Shown: one piece after another, positions 5,786 through 11,880 of the stretch
Layout: each line of letters opens with the position of its first letter
Numbering within the stretch: position 1 is the stretch's first letter
NCBI RefSeq assembly: GCF_020075705.1
Contig: NZ_JAIQUM010000109.1
Span: 1-11,880, forward strand
Direction: 5' to 3'
DNA: 11,880 nt
Source of the DNA: Metabacillus rhizolycopersici
Lineage (GTDB): Bacteria; Bacillota; Bacilli; Bacillales; Bacillaceae
Notes under the pieces: model-generated
The model's input: only the letters and a program-made list of their open reading frames with translations
Database searches by the model: none
Told to the model about the DNA's origin: nothing
Position numbers and translations under genes: made by a program

Positions 5786-7174
5786 ATGGAATCTGTAAAA
5801 GTAGAAACAACAATCAAAAATCCAAAAGAATCGACTGAAAAACATACAAAAGCCACTCTATATAAAACTGTATGGAGATGGCATTTTTATGCTGGAGTTA
5901 TTTTTGCACCGTTTCTGATTATTCTTGCGGTTACTGGCTCTATCTATTTATTTAAGCCACAGATTGAACAAGTACTTTATCAAGATTATTACGAGGTTAA
6001 CCCACAAGGAGATAAAATACCAGCATCCCAGCAGATTGAAGAAGTGAAGAAGCTATACCCTGATGCACAGGTTACAAAATATCGTCCTGGAGAAAACGCT
6101 ACGCGTTCGAGCGAAGTAAGTATAACTTCTAATAATGAGTCTCTTACAGTCTTTATAGATCTCTATACAGGTAAGTCTCTTGGAGAATTAAATAATGCAG
6201 ATCGAATTATGGATAAAATTGAAGAATTTCATGGGGAACTAATGGCTGGTACGTTAGGAGATAGAATTGTAGAATTGGCTGCTTGTTGGGCAATAGTGCT
6301 AATTGTAACTGGGCTTTTTTTATGGTATCCAAGAAAGAAGCAAAGTCTGTCTGGTGTTCTTTTTCCTAGATTAAAAAAAGGAAAAAAAATTCTCAGAAGA
6401 GACTTACACGCAGTACCTGCATTTTGGATAACAGCTGGAATGTTCTTTTTAATAATGACAGGTTTGCCTTGGTCGGGTTTTTGGGGTAGTAATTTCCAAT
6501 CGTTAGCTACCAATTCTGGTGCAGGTTATCCACCTTCTATATGGTCAGGTAGTGCTCCAACATCCACCATAAAAACAAAAGATATAGCAGATGTCCCTTG
6601 GGCAGCTGAAAATCTAGATGTGCCTAAGTCAGAAATTCAAGGTTTTATCCCACTTTCAATTGATGATGTGGTTGCAATAGCGAATCGTGAGGGTATACAT
6701 CCAAGTTATACTGTAAACATTCCAAATGAAAAAGAAGGCGTTTATACATTATCAGCTTTTCCACCCAAAGCACAAGATGAAGCTACTATTCACATTGACC
6801 AATATTCAGGTGCAGTTCTAGCTGATTATCGTTATGATAACTACGGTTTAATAGGAAAAACAGTTGCTTGGGGAATCACCTTGCATAAAGGTACTCAATT
6901 TGGTTTGGTTAACCAATTCATTAGCCTTCTTATTTGTTTAGGCATCATTTTTGTTGCAGTTAGTGGTTTTTATTTATGGCTGAAACGTAAACCGAAAAAA
7001 GAAATGGGTGCACCAAAAGCCCCAAGTATAAAAAAAATGAAACTCTTTCTAATCTTGTTAATTGGTTTGGGGATTTTGTTTCCATTGGTTGGTTTGTCAC
7101 TTATTGTTGTGCGGCTAATTGACTGGTTAATTATTCAGAGAATATCTGTAGTTAAGAAATTTATGAATGCATAA
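5786..7174 (+). CDS. PepSY-associated transmembrane protein
   Basis: A 462-residue membrane protein with five hydrophobic segments at about 34-56, 160-181, 209-228, 373-399 and 418-447. Two PepSY-like extracytoplasmic regions lie at about 79-135 (ending TVFIDLYTGKSLGEL) and 288-348 (ending ATIHIDQYSGAVLADYRYD). Histidines at the membrane borders, WRWHFYAG (33), EEFHGEL (149), RRDLHAVPAFW (208) and TLHKGTQFG (367), are the conserved pattern of this family, where they are thought to bind haem. Relatives include PiuB/FoxB-type reductases of iron-siderophore uptake. The site AAGTAGGG precedes the ATG. With a YcnK-like regulator ahead and a possible Fur site, a metal-reducing or haem-linked membrane role (Cu or Fe) is plausible but not proved. 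Confidence 0.8.
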   Translation: MESVKVETTIKNPKESTEKHTKATLYKTVWRWHFYAGVIFAPFLIILAVTGSIYLFKPQIEQVLYQDYYEVNPQGDKIPASQQIEEVKKLYPDAQVTKYRPGENATRSSEVSITSNNESLTVFIDLYTGKSLGELNNADRIMDKIEEFHGELMAGTLGDRIVELAACWAIVLIVTGLFLWYPRKKQSLSGVLFPRLKKGKKILRRDLHAVPAFWITAGMFFLIMTGLPWSGFWGSNFQSLATNSGAGYPPSIWSGSAPTSTIKTKDIADVPWAAENLDVPKSEIQGFIPLSIDDVVAIANREGIHPSYTVNIPNEKEGVYTLSAFPPKAQDEATIHIDQYSGAVLADYRYDNYGLIGKTVAWGITLHKGTQFGLVNQFISLLICLGIIFVAVSGFYLWLKRKPKKEMGAPKAPSIKKMKLFLILLIGLGILFPLVGLSLIVVRLIDWLIIQRISVVKKFMNA

Positions 7175-7201
7175 TTCGACAAGTAAAGGGTGTCTTTTGC
7201 C

Positions 7202-7672
7202 GTGAAAAAAAATATATGTATTTCTTTTATCTTTATTTTCAGCCTATTGCTAAGTGCATGTTCACTTGAACAGGATGTTGCTAATCTATACAAAAAAGAA
7301 AAGCCTCTTGAATCAGAAATCGTCATACCTGAATCCTTCTCAGATAATAAGCAGGAGACAATAGAGGTTGTTCTTACTCAAGGTGGTAAAATGGTTGACG
7401 GCGCAGATTATGTTCATTTTGAAATATGGAAACAAGACGGTACTGTCAAATATAATATGGAAGAAGCTGTGGAAGAAGGTAACGGAACGTATAGTATAAG
7501 TAAAAGCTTTGACAGTGATGGTTTATATTATGTAAAAGTGCATGCAAGCAACGATGGTTCAATAATTATGCCTCAAAAACAGTTTATTGTAGGGGAAATT
7601 TCTAAAAGTGAGTTAGAATTCTTACAAAAAGGTTTACAAAAACAAAATGAAAATCATGAACATCATCATTAA
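7202..7672 (+). CDS. YtkA/FixH-like lipoprotein with C-terminal His cluster
   Basis: A 156-residue secreted lipoprotein. The signal peptide (VKKNICISFIFIFSLLLSAC) ends in an LSAC lipobox with Cys20 as the lipid-anchored residue, placing it on the outer face of the membrane. The mature part (about 40-135) looks like the YtkA/FixH immunoglobulin-like fold: a VVLTQGGKMVDGADYVHFEIW strand pair, then GTYSISKSFDSDGLYYVKVHA. The end, ENHEHHH, is a probable metal-binding tail. I take the GTG at 7202 as start because AAAGGGTG (7185-7192) is well spaced for it; the GTG at 7190 overlaps that site. It is the last gene of the operon, 27 bases after the PepSY gene. Copper handling is an inference from the His tail and the YcnK-like neighbour. 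Confidence 0.75.
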   Translation: MKKNICISFIFIFSLLLSACSLEQDVANLYKKEKPLESEIVIPESFSDNKQETIEVVLTQGGKMVDGADYVHFEIWKQDGTVKYNMEEAVEEGNGTYSISKSFDSDGLYYVKVHASNDGSIIMPQKQFIVGEISKSELEFLQKGLQKQNENHEHHH

Positions 7673-7680
7673 ATTTATTC

Positions 7681-7716
7681 AAAAAATCCGATTTTCATTT
7701 GAAAACCGGATTTTTT
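7681..7716. terminator. Bidirectional terminator between convergent genes
   Basis: AAAAAATCCGATTTTC (7681-7696) pairs with GAAAACCGGATTTTTT (7701-7716) around ATTT with a single mismatch. T-runs on both strands let it stop the plus-strand operon and the minus-strand ferritin-like gene, whose stop is at 7729. Confidence 0.88.
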
Positions 7717-7728
7717 ATGAATATTTGT

Positions 7729-7989
7729 TTAGTGAGGAATCATGAATTGACCTATAAAGCCTTGGACTGAGCCAACTATCCCCTCATTATCCACTGGGAT
7801 TCCCCAAAGATTTTGAATTCTTTCTGCTACTTTCAGGGCATGAATTTTATGGTCTTGTTGTATATTTTGAAATTCTTTCTTTATGTTAGGGTCCTTTAAT
7901 TTCTCTATGCAATGTTCATAAGCATGGATGCCCATATATTGACCTTTTAAAAAGGCATTTAATATTTTTACTACATCGTTAACTGCCAT
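7729..7989 (-). CDS. Short ferritin-like domain protein, probably C-terminally truncated
   Basis: An 86-residue protein starting MAVNDVVKILNAFLKGQYMG and continuing with IHAYEHCIEKL and QNIQQDHKIHALKVAERIQN. These are two amphipathic helices of the ferritin-like (DUF2383-type) four-helix bundle, with E25, H26, H47 and H50 as possible metal ligands. Full members of this type are clearly longer, with two more helices after the VGSVQGFIG-like linker; here the frame ends in QFMIPH and the terminator follows within about 12 bases. I think the 3' half was lost by deletion. The start at 7989 is supported by AAAGGGGTG upstream. A longer in-frame reading from 8163 would run through pseudogene sequence and has no good ribosome site. 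Possible stress or spore role is unknown. Confidence 0.6.
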   Translation of the reverse strand: MAVNDVVKILNAFLKGQYMGIHAYEHCIEKLKDPNIKKEFQNIQQDHKIHALKVAERIQNLWGIPVDNEGIVGSVQGFIGQFMIPH

Positions 7990-8115
7990 ATTAAAACACC
8001 CCTTTACATCTATTATCTTCCCAAAAGTAGAGAATATCCCTGCCTTTATTGTGTTAGCTCCAAACAAGACAATTTTTCCATAGCGTACTATTATCCATAA
8101 ATCCCCACACAAATC

Positions 8116-8281
8116 CTTTCTCTCAGAAATTTTTTGTGAATTCGAAAGCGCAATACCTTTCAATTTGCGAATTGCAGCTTACGATCTTCAATTTTCTAGA
8201 ATTGGGCGAAAGTCATCCTTTTCGATAAGATTGAGTTTTTAGTTCCATGCTCAAGGCAATATAACCGAGACGTACAATCAT
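8116..8281 (-). pseudogene. uvsE: Decayed 5' fragment of a UV damage endonuclease (UvsE) gene
   Basis: Reading leftwards from the ATG at 8281, which still has a good GAGGTGG site, gives MIVRLGYIALSMELKTQSYR and then a stop. Shifting frame restores MTFAQF, an in-frame TAG, then KIEDR, and after a further shift AAIRKLKGIALSN. These pieces in order match the beginning of Bacillus-type UvsE, which nicks DNA at UV photoproducts in spore-formers. At least two frameshifts and one nonsense codon are present, and the remaining roughly 250 residues are absent before the ferritin-like gene. The identification rests on remembered family sequence, but the order of fragments is convincing. Confidence 0.7.
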
Positions 8282-8352
8282 TATTTTTCCCACCTCGTTA
8301 ACAGTATGGAGAAAGTTTTGGGAAGCAATTATGTTTAGTGAAAATGACTAAT

Positions 8353-8393
8353 AAACGGATTCTCCTTAGTTTAAAAGTAAATCGGTTTTTTTT
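8353..8393 (+). terminator. Weak terminator-like hairpin with T8 run
   Basis: AAACGGATT (8353-8361) and AATCGGTTT (8380-8388) pair at eight of nine positions and run into TTTTTTTT. No plus-strand gene ends here, so it may be left over from a lost gene, or be chance. Confidence 0.3.
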
Positions 8394-8470
8394 AACTATG
8401 GGTGTAATGGTAACTACAATTTAATGTATATTGAAAAATCCCAATTTTCGTAAAACTTACTCCTTTCAAC

Positions 8471-8507
8471 CTAAATATAAAACGTAATAATTATGTTTTA
8501 TATTTAG
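8471..8507. promoter_or_regulatory. 37-bp near-perfect palindrome upstream of cydA
   Basis: CTAAATATAAAAC (8471-8483) is matched by GTTTTATATTTAG (8495-8507), and between them TAAT and ATTA mirror each other around a single A at 8489. Only the pair 8484/8494 (G against T) breaks the symmetry. It lies about 120 bases before the cydA start in otherwise gene-free DNA. No T-run follows, so it is not a standard terminator. A repressor operator for the oxidase genes is the likeliest use. It does not match the Rex, Fnr or ResD site patterns I know. Downstream, CCCTGTC is repeated at 8521 and 8535, and TATTAT at 8561-8566 is a possible -10. Confidence 0.55.
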
Positions 8508-8628
8508 TGAACAATCCCTTCCCTGTCAATTCACCCCTGTCCAAATTTAAAGATAAAGAATATTATATGGAAATATGTGGACAATAAAGGAAGATTAACA
8601 TAAAGAAGGAAAAGAAAGGCGGATCACG

Positions 8629-9978
8629 ATGGATGACTTAGTAATTGCCCGCTCTCTCTTCGGAACAACTATGGGATTTCATATTATTTTTGCAACATTA
8701 GGTGTAGGAATTCCATTAATGATTCTTTGTGCAGAGCTTCTTTATCAAAAAACAAAAGACAAAGATTATGCAATTATGGCTAATCGTTGGACAAAAGGAC
8801 AAGCTGTATTGCTAGGTGTAGCTATCCCTACTGGCACAATAGCAGGGGTACAGCTATCTTTATTATGGCCTGGATTTATGGAGGTTATTGGGAAAGTTAT
8901 GTCCCTTCCCTTCCAAATAGAAATCTACGCTTTTTTTATTGAGGCTTTATTTATGTCAATCTACGTTTATGCAGCAGATCGGATTTCACCGAAAATGAGA
9001 ATTTTAAGTGTTTCTCTTGTCCTATTTGGCGCTACTGCTTCCGCTGTATTAATTACAAATGTGCATGCTTTTGAAGGGACACCTACTGGATTCCGCATTC
9101 ATAATGGAGAAATTGTTGATGTAGACCCATGGGCTGCTTTCTTCAACCCTAGCTTCTTAGTGTCAGCAGGCCATGTAGCTGTTTCTGCTTTTACGACAGG
9201 CGCATTTATGATTAGTTCAATTGCGGCTTTTAAAATGCTTAAGAACCGCAGTCAAGACCGAGTTTACAAATTTCATCGCAAAGCACTTATATTAGGTTTA
9301 ACTGTAGGTGGGATCTTCTCGTTATTAACTGCTTTAAACGGTCATGAATCTGCACAAATGCTTCATGAATATCAACCTGAAAAGCTTGCAGCGGCAGAAG
9401 GTTTATTTGACACTCAAGATTATGCTCCACTTGCAATTGGCGGTTTTACAGACAAAGAAACTCAGGAAATAAAATATGGAATCGAAATTCCATGGGCTTT
9501 AAGTTTTCTTGCTGGCAATAGCTTTGATACGACTGTAATCGGTTTAAATGACTTTCCGGAAGAATATTGGCCTCCTCTATTTGTACATACATTATTTAAT
9601 GGAATGGTATTAATCGGAAGCTTTTTAATTTTCTTAGCAATGGTTGGATTTGTTTGGAACAAAATATTAAAAAGGCCTCATTTTCCGAAACCATTAATGT
9701 GGGCTTTTGTGATTTCCGGTCCATTAGCCATCCTCTCTATAGAATTTGGTTGGATCTTTGCTTGCACAGGAAGACAACCTTGGGTAATCTACCGAATTTT
9801 AAAAACAGAAGATGTTGTAACAGGGTCTACTCAGATTGGTTTACTGTTTATTCTATTTTCAATTGTCTATGTCATTTTAGCTGTGGCCGTTTCACTCGTG
9901 TTAAGATACTACTTTAAACGCCATCCAGTTGAAAAAGAATTAGATTATTCTTCTAGTGAAAGCAGTATGAAAATTTAA
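8629..9978 (+). CDS. cydA: Cytochrome bd-type ubiquinol/menaquinol oxidase subunit I (short YthA-like)
   Basis: A 449-residue polytopic membrane protein, the haem-bearing subunit of the copper-free terminal oxidase that passes electrons from quinol to oxygen. Visible family marks: His18 in TTMGFHIIFATLGVG (haem b595 ligand), Glu98 and Glu105 in QIEIYAFFIEALF, His182 in VSAGHVAVSAF (haem b558 ligand), QPEKLAAAEGLF (249-260) in the quinol loop, and GRQPW (381-385). The quinol loop is short and the total length is below that of the Escherichia coli CydA, as in B. subtilis YthA and related so-called cyanide-insensitive oxidases. Start at 8629 follows AAAGGCGG. cydB follows after 23 bases. cydC/cydD are not in the window. 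Function is secure; physiological trigger is not. Confidence 0.92.
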   Translation: MDDLVIARSLFGTTMGFHIIFATLGVGIPLMILCAELLYQKTKDKDYAIMANRWTKGQAVLLGVAIPTGTIAGVQLSLLWPGFMEVIGKVMSLPFQIEIYAFFIEALFMSIYVYAADRISPKMRILSVSLVLFGATASAVLITNVHAFEGTPTGFRIHNGEIVDVDPWAAFFNPSFLVSAGHVAVSAFTTGAFMISSIAAFKMLKNRSQDRVYKFHRKALILGLTVGGIFSLLTALNGHESAQMLHEYQPEKLAAAEGLFDTQDYAPLAIGGFTDKETQEIKYGIEIPWALSFLAGNSFDTTVIGLNDFPEEYWPPLFVHTLFNGMVLIGSFLIFLAMVGFVWNKILKRPHFPKPLMWAFVISGPLAILSIEFGWIFACTGRQPWVIYRILKTEDVVTGSTQIGLLFILFSIVYVILAVAVSLVLRYYFKRHPVEKELDYSSSESSMKI

Positions 9979-10001
9979 CTTTTAAAAAGGAGGGATTACT
10001 T

Positions 10002-11042
10002 ATGACAGCAGATTCTTTATTAGCTATTACAGTCTTATGGGGGTTTGTATTTATATATGCAGTAATGGCAACTATGGATTTCGGTGCTGGATTTTGGTCA
10101 ATGATTTACATCAATAAAGAAAAAACAAATGCCACAAACATTGCCAATCGTTATCTTTCGCCAACTTGGGAGGTAACAAATGTTTTTATTGTCGCAATTG
10201 TCATTGCACTTGTCAGCTTTTTCCCTGGTGCAACTTTTATTTTAGGAACGGTCTTATTACTCCCAGGAAGTTTCATTTTAATTTTGTTAGCACTAAGAAG
10301 TGGATTTTTAGTTTTCTCACACGTAGCAAAAGACTACGAAAAATCACTTACATATGTTTCAGGAATTTCAGGCTTTATCATACCAGGACTTCTTATGCTC
10401 GTCTTACCAATAACACATGGTGGGTATATTGAAGTAGTAAATGGTGTTCATCAGCTTCAATTTGAAAAATTATTTACGAGTCCAAACATTTATGCATTTA
10501 TTGGTTTTGCAATAACTAGCACACTTTTTCTCTCATCGTTATTGTTAGCAGACTACTCAAATGTAGCTGATGAGTTAGATGCTTATAAAGTTTATCGACG
10601 CGATGCATTAACACTAGGTCCGATTTCACTTATTATGGCTTTTCTTATTATGATTACATTAAGAACAGAGGCAAATTGGCTTTATTCAAATATGATGAAT
10701 TATTTACCATTTCTGATTGGTTCAGTTATTACTTTCTTTATTGCAGGAACAGCCTTAGTTATTCCCTCTGGTCGCCACAAAGGTAGGATAGGTCGCCCAA
10801 GATTAGCTGTTATTGCAGTAACAATACAATACCTATTAGCTAGCTATGCATACGGAAGGGCGCATCTACCTTATATGATTTATCCTGATGTCACGATTCA
10901 GTCTGGGTTTACACACCCAAATACGTTTAGAGCATTATTTATCACATATATCATAGGATTCCTAATTTTGTTTCCTGGTTTCATATACTTTTGGAGATTA
11001 TTTATGAAGGATAAACGTTATTTAAAGCAAAGTGAAAATTAG
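10002..11042 (+). CDS. cydB: Cytochrome bd-type oxidase subunit II (YthB-like)
   Basis: A 346-residue membrane protein with about eight or nine hydrophobic segments, the structural partner of CydA. The N-terminal ATMDFGAGFW carries the Asp typical of the family, and NRYLSPTWEVTNVF follows where other CydB proteins have the conserved PVW region. AAGGAGGGATTACTT gives a strong ribosome site for the ATG at 10002. It is 23 bases after cydA and is followed at once by a terminator that overlaps its stop codon, so cydAB is a two-gene unit. There is no small CydX/CydS-like gene evident after it. Length and segments are intact. Confidence 0.9.
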   Translation: MTADSLLAITVLWGFVFIYAVMATMDFGAGFWSMIYINKEKTNATNIANRYLSPTWEVTNVFIVAIVIALVSFFPGATFILGTVLLLPGSFILILLALRSGFLVFSHVAKDYEKSLTYVSGISGFIIPGLLMLVLPITHGGYIEVVNGVHQLQFEKLFTSPNIYAFIGFAITSTLFLSSLLLADYSNVADELDAYKVYRRDALTLGPISLIMAFLIMITLRTEANWLYSNMMNYLPFLIGSVITFFIAGTALVIPSGRHKGRIGRPRLAVIAVTIQYLLASYAYGRAHLPYMIYPDVTIQSGFTHPNTFRALFITYIIGFLILFPGFIYFWRLFMKDKRYLKQSEN

Positions 11043-11072
11043 CAATCATTTACAGGTTGCTTATTTTTTCTT
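11041..11072 (+). terminator. Terminator of cydAB
   Basis: AGCAATC (11041-11047) pairs with GGTTGCT (11055-11061) around ATTTACA, with one G-T pair, followed by a T-rich tail. It begins inside the cydB stop codon. Confidence 0.78.
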
Positions 11073-11098
11073 TTTAGAAAGATTTGCTCCTTTTTCTT

Positions 11099-11485
11099 TT
11101 ATGTATACTCATCTGCACCGTTATTTGGACCATGAGCACGTTTTGTCCACCCATTAAAATTTGGTGAACTGTTTGGGTTTCTTTATAAAATCCAATAACT
11201 GTTAAATCCACATCGTCAACGTCCCAAAGATGCCACATCAACTTCTGACCGTTTAAACTGGACATATATCACCAACAACACCTGACTTGTTTTCATATTT
11301 CCAATGATGCCTCTATTACCGAATTCTACTGCTTTTCTTTCCCAATCAATGTTTTCAAAATCGCTTTCTTGAACAAAATCAGGAATATCTTCAGGTAAAA
11401 CTACTTTCCCATTAACCGTTTCGCCTGATGTACAGGCTACAACAAAAAGTAACTAGAGCAGAATCACGATCAAAGTGATTAACAT
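11099..11485 (-). pseudogene. DUF4871-type lipoprotein pseudogene
   Basis: From the ATG at 11485 the minus strand reads MLITLIVILL, an in-frame TAG, then LLFVVACTSGETVNGKVVL, a lipoprotein signal ending with a VVAC lipobox. It continues VLPEDIPDFVQESDFENIDW and FGNRGIIGN. Frame must then change to read YENKSGVVGD, again to read SLNGQKLMWHLWDVDDVDLT and VIGFYKETQTV, and again to read HGPNNGADEYT before a stop at 11099. The MWHLW, VIG.YKET and NNGAD elements in this order fit the DUF4871 family of Bacillus lipoproteins. One nonsense codon, three frameshifts and a lost C-terminus make this clearly dead. The role of the family is unknown. Confidence 0.78.
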
Positions 11486-11494
11486 AAAGCTTCT

Positions 11495-11545
11495 AATAAG
11501 CAGTAAAAAGGATCTTCGATTGGAAGTCCTTTTATACTGCTTATT
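11495..11545. repeat. Long inverted repeat
   Basis: AATAAGCAGT (11495-11504) is the exact complement of ACTGCTTATT (11536-11545), and the inner parts AAAAGGATCTTC and GAAGTCCTTTT continue the pairing with one-base bulges around a short loop. The stem is near 22 bp. No T-run follows on either side. It lies just upstream of the lipoprotein pseudogene start, so it may be the terminator of a former neighbour, or a small mobile-element relic. Confidence 0.55.
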
Positions 11546-11638
11546 CTACTAAAGCCATCCTTTAGCTTAGTATTAATGTATCCTATTAAACTTACATAAA
11601 TTGGTGCATATAAAAATTTCCAACATATAATGAATCGA

Positions 11639-11761
11639 TTATCCCAATTTACAGCACTCCTGAAACCACTGTACAGGTGGTTTTTTGGTTGAAATAGACT
11701 GTCTCATTAATTGAACAAGATCCCAAAGGATTACATGAATACTCTGTACAAATCTAGTTAA
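11639..11761 (-). other. Open 40-codon tail directly after the group II intron, possible interrupted gene
   Basis: Immediately after the proposed intron 3' end the minus strand is open for 40 codons (LTRFVQSIHVILWDLVQLMR, then a stretch ending in ECCKLG) to a TAA at 11639. If the intron split a gene, this would be its C-terminal end. I do not recognise the product, and a frame of this length can occur by chance. The plus-strand terminator-like hairpin at 11663-11686 lies inside it, which weakens the case. Confidence 0.25.
11663..11686 (+). terminator. Rho-independent terminator-like hairpin
   Basis: AAACCAC (11663-11669) and GTGGTTT (11677-11683) form a perfect stem around TGTACAG and run into TTTTTT on the plus strand. 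No intact plus-strand gene ends nearby. Confidence 0.6.
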
Positions 11762-11880
11762 GTCGGGTAAGCGAGGGGCATCACTGCCCCTAACTCCCCT
11801 AAGAACCGTACGTGACAGTTTCCCATCATACGGCTCAAGCCTTCTTTTTGTCCAAACAACTCTTTTATCTAACGCAAGGT
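11762..11880 (-). mobile_element. Group II intron, 3' end (domains V and VI), cut by window edge
   Basis: Read on the minus strand, the segment holds a 34-nt domain V hairpin and then a GC-rich hairpin that fits domain VI: GGGGCA, a GTGA tetraloop, TGCCCC, followed by CGCTTACCCGAC. The A at 11768 is seven bases from the end at 11762 and would be the branch-point adenosine, and the intron ends in AC, as group II introns usually do. The body and any reverse transcriptase/maturase gene would lie to the right, outside the window. It is a retroelement that may move by retrohoming. Confidence 0.82.
11803..11836 (-). ncRNA. Group II intron domain V (catalytic core hairpin)
   Basis: The 34-nt unit begins GAGCCGTATG on the minus strand and ends CACGTACGGTTC. 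The first bases carry the AGC catalytic triad, the outer stem GAGCCGTA/TACGGTTC is complete with a two-base bulge, and the tip is a GAAA tetraloop. All match the highly conserved domain V pattern, so the active-site part looks intact. Confidence 0.87.

Noticed and set aside
7729..8163. Single 144-codon reading frame joining upstream residues to the ferritin-like protein
   Set aside because: The upstream part is the tail of the broken uvsE remnant plus untranslated sequence; there is no good ribosome site at 8163, while 7989 has AAAGGGGTG at proper spacing.
8165..8628. Possible small gene or CydS/CydX-like peptide in the cydA upstream region
   Set aside because: No frame with a credible ribosome site and membrane segment was found there or directly after cydB.
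11074..11265. 63-codon minus-strand frame as an independent gene
   Set aside because: Its first 40 residues are the middle of the DUF4871 pseudogene and the end is out-of-frame sequence; it has no ribosome site of its own.
1..11880. CRISPR array, tRNA or rRNA genes
   Set aside because: No regularly spaced repeats and no tRNA or rRNA signature sequences were seen on either strand.

Overview
The window looks like a piece of chromosome from a low-GC Gram-positive bacterium of the Bacillaceae/Caryophanaceae type. The grounds are strong AGGAGG-type ribosome binding sites, TTG/GTG starts, AT-rich intergenic DNA, and relatives of Bacillus YcnK, YbfB-type MFS, YthA/YthB-type bd oxidase, UvsE and a DUF4871 lipoprotein. 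The species cannot be fixed from sequence reading alone.

Layout from left to right. (1) At 1-202 is the 5' end of an IS3-family insertion sequence (orfA start plus terminal repeat), running off the left edge. (2) At 213-2652 a LysR regulator (minus) is divergent from a YbfB/YjiJ-type MFS transporter, followed by a small tautomerase (plus); this looks like a regulator/transporter/enzyme cassette of unknown substrate. (3) At 2760-2912 is a short non-coding relic flanked by inverted 11-mers. (4) At 2915-4738 (minus) a ROK-family repressor and a maltose/galactoside O-acetyltransferase form a likely operon. It has a recognisable promoter, two mirror-image operator palindromes and a strong terminator. 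(5) At 4740-5200 is a regulatory or relic stretch with hairpins and a Fur-box-like site. (6) At 5201-7716 (plus) is a three-gene operon: a YcnK-like DeoR/NosL copper-type regulator, a PepSY membrane protein and a YtkA/FixH-like lipoprotein with a His tail, closed by a terminator. (7) At 7729-8281 (minus) is a short, probably C-terminally truncated ferritin-like gene preceded by the decayed start of a UvsE UV-endonuclease gene. (8) At 8282-8628 is a cydA upstream region with a 37-bp near-perfect palindrome. (9) At 8629-11072 (plus) are cydA-cydB of the short YthAB type and a terminator. (10) At 11099-11485 (minus) is a DUF4871 lipoprotein pseudogene. (11) At 11495-11880 are a long inverted repeat, a terminator and the 3' end (domains V and VI) of a group II intron on the minus strand, running off the right edge.

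The most interesting theme is metal and respiration. A probable copper sensor controls a PepSY membrane protein and an extracytoplasmic metal-binding-like lipoprotein instead of the YcnJ/YcnI copper importer it accompanies in Bacillus subtilis. A bd-type quinol oxidase, which needs haem but no copper, lies about 1 kb downstream. A joint role in copper- or iron-limited respiration is inference only. Around these genes there is much decay: two clear pseudogenes, one probable truncated gene, and mobile-element ends at both borders.
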